This document shows, in pieces, positions 32,890 to 35,896 of a stretch of DNA of 35,896 bases. Numbering within the stretch: the stretch's first letter is position 1; every line of letters starts with the position of its first letter. Made by a program: the position numbers and the translations under genes. This DNA is from Halobacteriales archaeon QS_4_69_31 (GTDB taxonomy: Archaea > Halobacteriota > Halobacteria > Halobacteriales > Haloarculaceae), in the NCBI GenBank assembly GCA_003021655.1, contig PXRP01000030.1, positions 52,181 to 88,076 of the forward strand, in the 5' to 3' direction. The notes below the pieces were generated by a model. That model made no database searches, was not told the origin of the DNA, and worked only from the letters and a program-made list of their open reading frames with translations.

Positions 32890-32896
32890 CACCTCC
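32890..32896 (-). promoter_or_regulatory. Strong ribosome binding site deciding the HD gene start
   Basis: GGAGGTG on the minus strand, 5 nt before the GTG at 32884, matches the anti-SD of 16S rRNA. Most other genes here have none, so this transcript has a short leader. Confidence 0.7.
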
Positions 32897-33090
32897 CGAA
32901 GGAACGCACGTCAATCATCTTATGCAGAAGAACGCGTTTTCCACACATAGGCGTTACGACACCCGTTCTCGCCCGGCGGGCGTCCGGGCCGCAAGCCCGG
33001 GGTTCGGTGCCTTCGAGGGAAACCGGACAGTCGTCGGAAACTGTCGCGGAGTCATGTGGGTTTATTGGTGGGACACGCGAACGGGGTCGT

Positions 33091-33813
33091 ATGGACGTGA
33101 GAGCCGCGAGAGCCGCCGACAAGCCAGCAATCAGGGACGTCGCCCGACGGTCGCTGCAGGCGTCGTACTCGCTGAGTCCGAAGGCTATCACGACTGCCAT
33201 CCAGGAGTGGTACGACGAGATCGAGCTGGCCGAAACGCTGGGCGAGAAGGACCGCTTCTATCTCGTCGGCGAGCACGAGGGGCAGGTCGTCGCCTTCTCC
33301 GAGAGCGTGCTCGTCGGGGACCAGGCCACGCTGCTGTGGCTCCACGTGGACCCGTCCTACCGGGGGGAGGGGTTCGCCGAGGGGCTGATCGAGGAGACTG
33401 AGTCGCGGCTGAAGACGGCCGGGGCCGAGCGCCTCCGCGGGCGCGTCCTCAAGGACAACGCCGACGGCAACGCCTTCTACGAGGCACAGGGCTTCGAACA
33501 GGCCGGCCAGGAAGAAGTCGAGATCGCCGGCCGCACCTACACCGAGAACGTCTGGGTCAGCACCGAGCCGGGCGCCCTCGAACCGGTCGCGGACGGCGAC
33601 CGCACCGTCTACGTCGACACCGAGGAGTCCGAGAAAGGGTCGGTGGCGCCGTTCAACGTCGTCTACAGCGACGAGGGCCGCAGCGAGACCTACGGCTACT
33701 TCTGCACGAACTGCGACCGGCTGGCAAACGCGATGGACGCGATGGGCCGCGTCGAGTGTGACAACTGCGGCAACACCCGCAAGCCCGCCCGGTGGGACGC
33801 CGCCTACCTCTGA
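33091..33813 (+). CDS. GNAT acetyltransferase fused to a zinc-ribbon domain
   Basis: This 240-aa protein is in two parts. Residues 1-150 are a GNAT fold: MDVRAARAADKPAIRDVARR, strand LLWLHVDPSYRGEGFAEGLI (acetyl-CoA motif A with YRGEGFAEG), and DGNAFYEAQGFE (motif B). Residues about 165-240 hold a zinc ribbon, CTNC ... CDNC (cysteines about 212, 215, 228 and 231), ending RKPARWDAAYL. A GNAT-plus-small-zinc-domain layout is known in haloarchaea (DUF5816-like), but what is acetylated is unknown. TATA-like GTTTATTGG (33059-33067), centred 28 nt upstream, supports ATG 33091. It is divergent from the HD gene. Confidence 0.82.
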   Translation: MDVRAARAADKPAIRDVARRSLQASYSLSPKAITTAIQEWYDEIELAETLGEKDRFYLVGEHEGQVVAFSESVLVGDQATLLWLHVDPSYRGEGFAEGLIEETESRLKTAGAERLRGRVLKDNADGNAFYEAQGFEQAGQEEVEIAGRTYTENVWVSTEPGALEPVADGDRTVYVDTEESEKGSVAPFNVVYSDEGRSETYGYFCTNCDRLANAMDAMGRVECDNCGNTRKPARWDAAYL

Positions 33814-33858
33814 GCCCGTCCGGGAGACTGAAGACCCGCGGGCGACAGTCACAGTCCA

Positions 33859-34905
33859 ATGGAGACGACCCACCGGGTGGAGCTGGGTGACGCGCGGGAC
33901 CTCCCGCTCGCGGACGATTCGGTCGACCTCGTGGTCACGTCGCCGCCGTACCCGATGATCGAGATGTGGGACGAGGCCTTCGCGGCGATGGACGAGGAGG
34001 TGGCCGTGGCCCTGGCCGCCGGGGACGGCCGGGCGGCCTTCGAGGCGATGCACGCAGTACTCGACGAGGCGTGGGCCGAACTCGAACGCGTCCTCCGGCC
34101 CGGCGGGATCGCCTGTGTCAACGTCGGGGACGCCACCCGCACTATCGACCGCTTTCGCGTCTACCCCAACCACGCACGAGTCCTCTCGGCGTTCGAGTCG
34201 CTGGGGTTCGACCCACTCCCGGACGTGCTCTGGCGCAAGCCCGCCAACAGCGCCGCGAAGTTCATGGGCTCGGGGATGGTCCCTCCCAACGCCTACGTGA
34301 CCCTCGAACACGAGTACGTCCTCGTGTTCCGCAACGGCGACCGGCGGTCGTTCGAGGCCGGCCTCGACCGCCGCTACGAGGCCGCGTACTTCTGGGAGGA
34401 GCGCAACCGCTGGTTCTCGGACGTCTGGACCGACGTGACCGGCGAACCCCAGGCGCTCGCCAACGACGACGTCCGCGACCGGTCGGCCGCGTTCCCCTTC
34501 GAGGTCCCCTACCGCCTCATCACTATGTACTCGGTCTACGGCGACACCGTCCTGGACCCGTTCTGGGGGACGGGCACCACCTCGCTGGCCGCGATGGTCG
34601 CCGGGCGCGACTCAGCCGGCTGCGAGCGCAACCCGGAGTTCGTCCAGGTCTTCGACGACCGGGTCGAGTCGGCTCCCGCCCTCTCGGAGTCGGTCGTCCG
34701 CGAGCGCGTCGAGCGCCACCGGGAGTTCGTCCGGAAGCGCCAGGCCGACGGCGATGACCTCGGATACGAGGCCGTCCACTACGGGACGCCCGTCCGGACG
34801 AAACAGGAACGCCGGATCCGGTTTTACACCGTCGAGTCGGTCACCGAGACGCCGGACGGCTACCGGGCGACCCACCGGCCTCTGCGTGACTTCGACGAGA
34901 TATAG
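33859..34905 (+). CDS. zim: Orphan beta-class DNA methyltransferase, probable CTAG (Zim-type)
   Basis: This 348-aa amino-methyltransferase has the motif order IV then I, which defines the beta class: TSPPY at 27-31, then FWGTGTT within DPFWGTGTT at 233-241. TSPPY favours N4-cytosine methylation. The target-recognition region is about 75-230. Haloarchaea commonly carry a solitary methylase (zim) modifying CTAG without a restriction partner. The N-terminus (METTHRVELGDARDLPLADD, then TSPPYPMIEMWDEAF) looks like that group. No endonuclease gene is nearby, so it is probably an orphan. Specificity is from recall and not testable here. The 45-nt gap to the GNAT gene suggests possible co-transcription. 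Confidence 0.75.
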   Translation: METTHRVELGDARDLPLADDSVDLVVTSPPYPMIEMWDEAFAAMDEEVAVALAAGDGRAAFEAMHAVLDEAWAELERVLRPGGIACVNVGDATRTIDRFRVYPNHARVLSAFESLGFDPLPDVLWRKPANSAAKFMGSGMVPPNAYVTLEHEYVLVFRNGDRRSFEAGLDRRYEAAYFWEERNRWFSDVWTDVTGEPQALANDDVRDRSAAFPFEVPYRLITMYSVYGDTVLDPFWGTGTTSLAAMVAGRDSAGCERNPEFVQVFDDRVESAPALSESVVRERVERHREFVRKRQADGDDLGYEAVHYGTPVRTKQERRIRFYTVESVTETPDGYRATHRPLRDFDEI

Positions 34906-35043
34906 GGCGCTCGGCGGGCGAAAGGAGAAAGCGACCGGGGTTCCGAGCGCGACTGGGCTCCCGGTCCCGGGCGGTGATTGACACCGCCGACGAGTCGGCC
35001 GAGAACGTCTGTCCGACGACCACGTGCCGCCCGTGAACGGGGG

Positions 35044-35214
35044 TCACCGCATCCCCTCGGCGTCGACGGCCGCGTCGGACTGGATCCACGCCTCATGGTT
35101 GTCGGTGTCGTAGACGACACAGATGTCCTCGTCGACCGAGAAGCTCGCGTACTTCTCCGTGCCGGCACCGGCACGCGTTCGGTCCATCTCGGAGTTGCTG
35201 AATGGGTCTGCCAT
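35044..35214 (-). CDS. Small 56-aa haloarchaeal protein (DUF7331-like)
   Basis: ATG 35214 opens a 56-codon frame, too short for many gene callers, reading MADPFSNSEMDRTRAGAGTE, then KYASFSVDEDICVVYDTDNH, EAWIQSDAAVDAEGMR. The core (Y-x-x-x-V-(D)-E-x-x-C/V-V-Y-D-T-D-N-x-x-A-W-I-Q-S-D) is one that I associate with haloarchaeal DUF7331 proteins of about 50-60 aa. Minus-strand CTTTATACG (35242-35250) is a good TATA box, 28-36 nt upstream, giving a very short leader. It is acidic and soluble, with no signal. Function is unknown. It lies at the border of the AT-rich tract. Confidence 0.72.
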   Translation of the reverse strand: MADPFSNSEMDRTRAGAGTEKYASFSVDEDICVVYDTDNHEAWIQSDAAVDAEGMR

Positions 35215-35490
35215 CACATCACACTCTTGTGGCGGCTGCTACGTATAAAGGGTCGAAAGGCCGGCCGATTCGGGCTCAGTGCAGCCGGATTTTGCCGAAT
35301 TTACTCCGGCGCCTTCTTGCGGTCCTCTGAAAGATTAATTTTCCAATACTTGAACGGACGAAGCAATTAAATGTTTTTTGTGAGAGAGAACGGTTTCGAT
35401 AGGTTTCGGTGCCTGACCACATCGGGGAAAGATGGGTCGTCATCGTGGCCCGGGCACTCCCATGTCCCCCGTGCAGTCCTCACGAATACT

Positions 35491-35511
35491 CGGGACGGAT
35501 TGGAACCGGTC
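35491..35511 (-). repeat. Degenerate tRNA T-arm-like block
   Basis: CGGGACGGATTGGAACCGGTC resembles the T-arm and acceptor start of tRNA-Gln (aligned to 35705-35722) with several substitutions. It is the outermost and most diverged of the series. It may be an old attachment-site copy or chance. Confidence 0.35.
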
Positions 35512-35595
35512 GAAGACGTGCTCGTTACGCGGCGCGCGACTTCCAGGGTTCGAACCGCCGGGGATATCGCTCACTCACGTCCGTTCGTGAGATGA

Positions 35596-35624
35596 TAATC
35601 CCGGGCGGATTCGAACCGCGGTCA
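35596..35624 (-). repeat. Partial copy of the tRNA-Gln 3' end (att-like)
   Basis: This 29-nt block matches 35698-35726, the 3' end of tRNA-Gln (acceptor 3' strand, whole T-arm), with two mismatches, 102 nt away. The rest of a tRNA does not follow, so it is a 3'-end fragment. This is the pattern left by integration at a tRNA gene (attL/attR). Its T-arm 11-mer also pairs with an inverted copy at 35648-35658. Confidence 0.75.
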
Positions 35625-35697
35625 CTCCGCACGGCTTCGTTGTATGCTTCGAATCCGCAGGACCTATTTGGAGCTCGCGGGATCGTTCGCGGCACAA

Positions 35698-35770
35698 TAG
35701 TCCCGGGCGGATTCGAACCGCCGTCATAGGCTCCAAAGGCCCATATGATTGGCCACTACACCACGGGACT
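35698..35770 (-). tRNA. tRNA-Gln (anticodon UUG)
   Basis: The gene is 73 nt on the minus strand. Acceptor AGTCCCG pairs with CGGGACT and the discriminator is A73. The anticodon stem is TGGGC/GCCTA, with loop CTTTGGA carrying the TTG anticodon (reads CAA/CAG, Gln). The T-arm is GGCGG TTCGAAT CCGCC. The D stem is short (three pairs) but workable. CCA is not encoded. No intron is seen. It is flanked on its 5' side by an IS605-like end and on its 3' side by partial copies of its own 3' end. Confidence 0.92.
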
Positions 35771-35799
35771 ACAGCCGTTCGTAGCTGCCGGTCGTTTAA

Positions 35800-35840
35800 T
35801 GACATCCTCCTCGGCGTGAACGCCGAGGTTTCCACGCGCT
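35800..35840 (-). mobile_element. IS605/IS1341-type right-end hairpin, element off the window
   Basis: A perfect 8-bp hairpin (CCTCGGCG, loop TGAA, CGCCGAGG at 35809-35828) is read on the minus strand. It is preceded by GCGCGTGGAAA and followed by AGGATGTCA (35808-35800). This matches the stem-loop plus AGGATGTCA seen at right ends of haloarchaeal IS605/IS1341 elements, where the omega-RNA ends. The tnpB gene would lie at higher coordinates, beyond 35896, so only the end is visible. A short open frame covers 35758-35896 on the minus strand without a recognisable domain. The left-edge hairpin shares the layout. Confidence 0.5.
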
Positions 35841-35896
35841 CGGGGCCGGGCGGTCCCGACACCAACGGTGGCAAGATTCCGCCGCATGGGCGTACT

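Larger units (their letters stand above)
35215..35697. other. AT-rich gene-free tract with tRNA-like fragments
   Basis: No convincing gene occupies these 483 nt. From about 35320 to 35400 the sequence is AT-rich (T-run at 35373-35378), unlike the GC-rich rest of the window. Frames at 35371-35595 and 35409-35729 run through tRNA-like sequence and read PGGFEP twice, which is the usual false peptide of a tRNA T-arm. The tract lies on the 3' side of tRNA-Gln, where integrases insert DNA. It contains four T-arm-like blocks (35491-35511, 35549-35560, 35596-35624 and an inverted one at 35648-35658). Confidence 0.75.

Noticed and set aside
32984..33000. Hairpin CCGGGC-CGCAA-GCCCGG between the HD and GNAT genes
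   Set aside because: Divergent gene starts lie on both sides so it is not a terminator, and there is no flanking layout like the IS605 ends.
35409..35729. 106-aa plus-strand frame and neighbouring frames over the tRNA region
   Set aside because: It reads PGGFEP peptides, the standard artefact of translating a tRNA T-arm, and overlaps the tRNA antisense.
1..35896. CRISPR array, rRNA genes or a restriction-modification or toxin-antitoxin system
   Set aside because: No regularly spaced repeats, rRNA sequence or matching gene pairs were seen; the methylase stands alone.

Overview
The window is chromosomal DNA of a halophilic archaeon (class Halobacteria). The evidence is very high GC, strongly Asp/Glu-rich proteins, many ATG/GTG starts with a TATA-like box about 25-30 nt upstream and no ribosome binding site (leaderless genes), and families typical of haloarchaea: Rpa1-Rpap1-Rpe, Zim-type methylase, XPB/Bax1, HAD-ECH fusion, PAC2 and DUF7331-like proteins. 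Genus cannot be fixed from sequence alone; a Haloarculaceae-like genome is a guess. All identifications are by reading motifs, without database search.

Layout. 1-180: a hairpin resembling an IS605/IS1341 end. 185-3710: rpa1-rpap1-rpe single-stranded-DNA-binding operon with overlapping genes. 3.8-9.4 kb: small membrane protein, Lhr-type helicase, a decayed universal-stress-protein fragment, an ABC exporter. 9.5-11.7 kb: winged-helix regulator with a 53-bp tandem duplication at its 3' end, an unknown protein, an S-adenosylmethionine hydrolase-like protein. 11.7-16.0 kb: sugar cluster with 1-phosphofructokinase (preceded by a leaderless 20-codon ORF that overlaps it), a convergent fba plus PfkB-family kinase operon, and an MFS carrier. 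Together these could take fructose to triose phosphates through fructose 1-phosphate. 16.1-19.3 kb: divergent beta-oxidation pair (HAD-ECH fusion and acyl-CoA dehydrogenase). 19.5-21.3 kb: cysE and an AlkA-like glycosylase, whose facing termini both carry short in-frame repeats.

21.5-24.5 kb: dnaK and grpE, with no dnaJ in the window. 24.5-28.3 kb: XPB helicase and Bax1 nuclease (archaeal excision-repair partners), separated by an opposite-strand lipoprotein gene. 28.3-29.0 kb: a scar made of a broken sugar-isomerase-like gene and a membrane protein whose 3' end runs into it. 29.0-34.9 kb: m5C RNA methyltransferase with its split PUA-like partner, PAC2 protein, LysE exporter, HD hydrolase, GNAT-zinc protein, orphan DNA methyltransferase. 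35.0-35.9 kb: a 56-aa conserved protein, an AT-rich tract with up to four tRNA T-arm-like fragments, tRNA-Gln(UUG), and a second IS605-like end whose element would continue past the right edge.

I see no CRISPR array, rRNA or complete mobile element. The most unusual region is the right end, where tRNA 3'-end fragments and a transposon-like end surround tRNA-Gln, suggesting repeated integration events. The other points worth checking are the fruK leader ORF and the repeated pattern of local duplications at gene ends.
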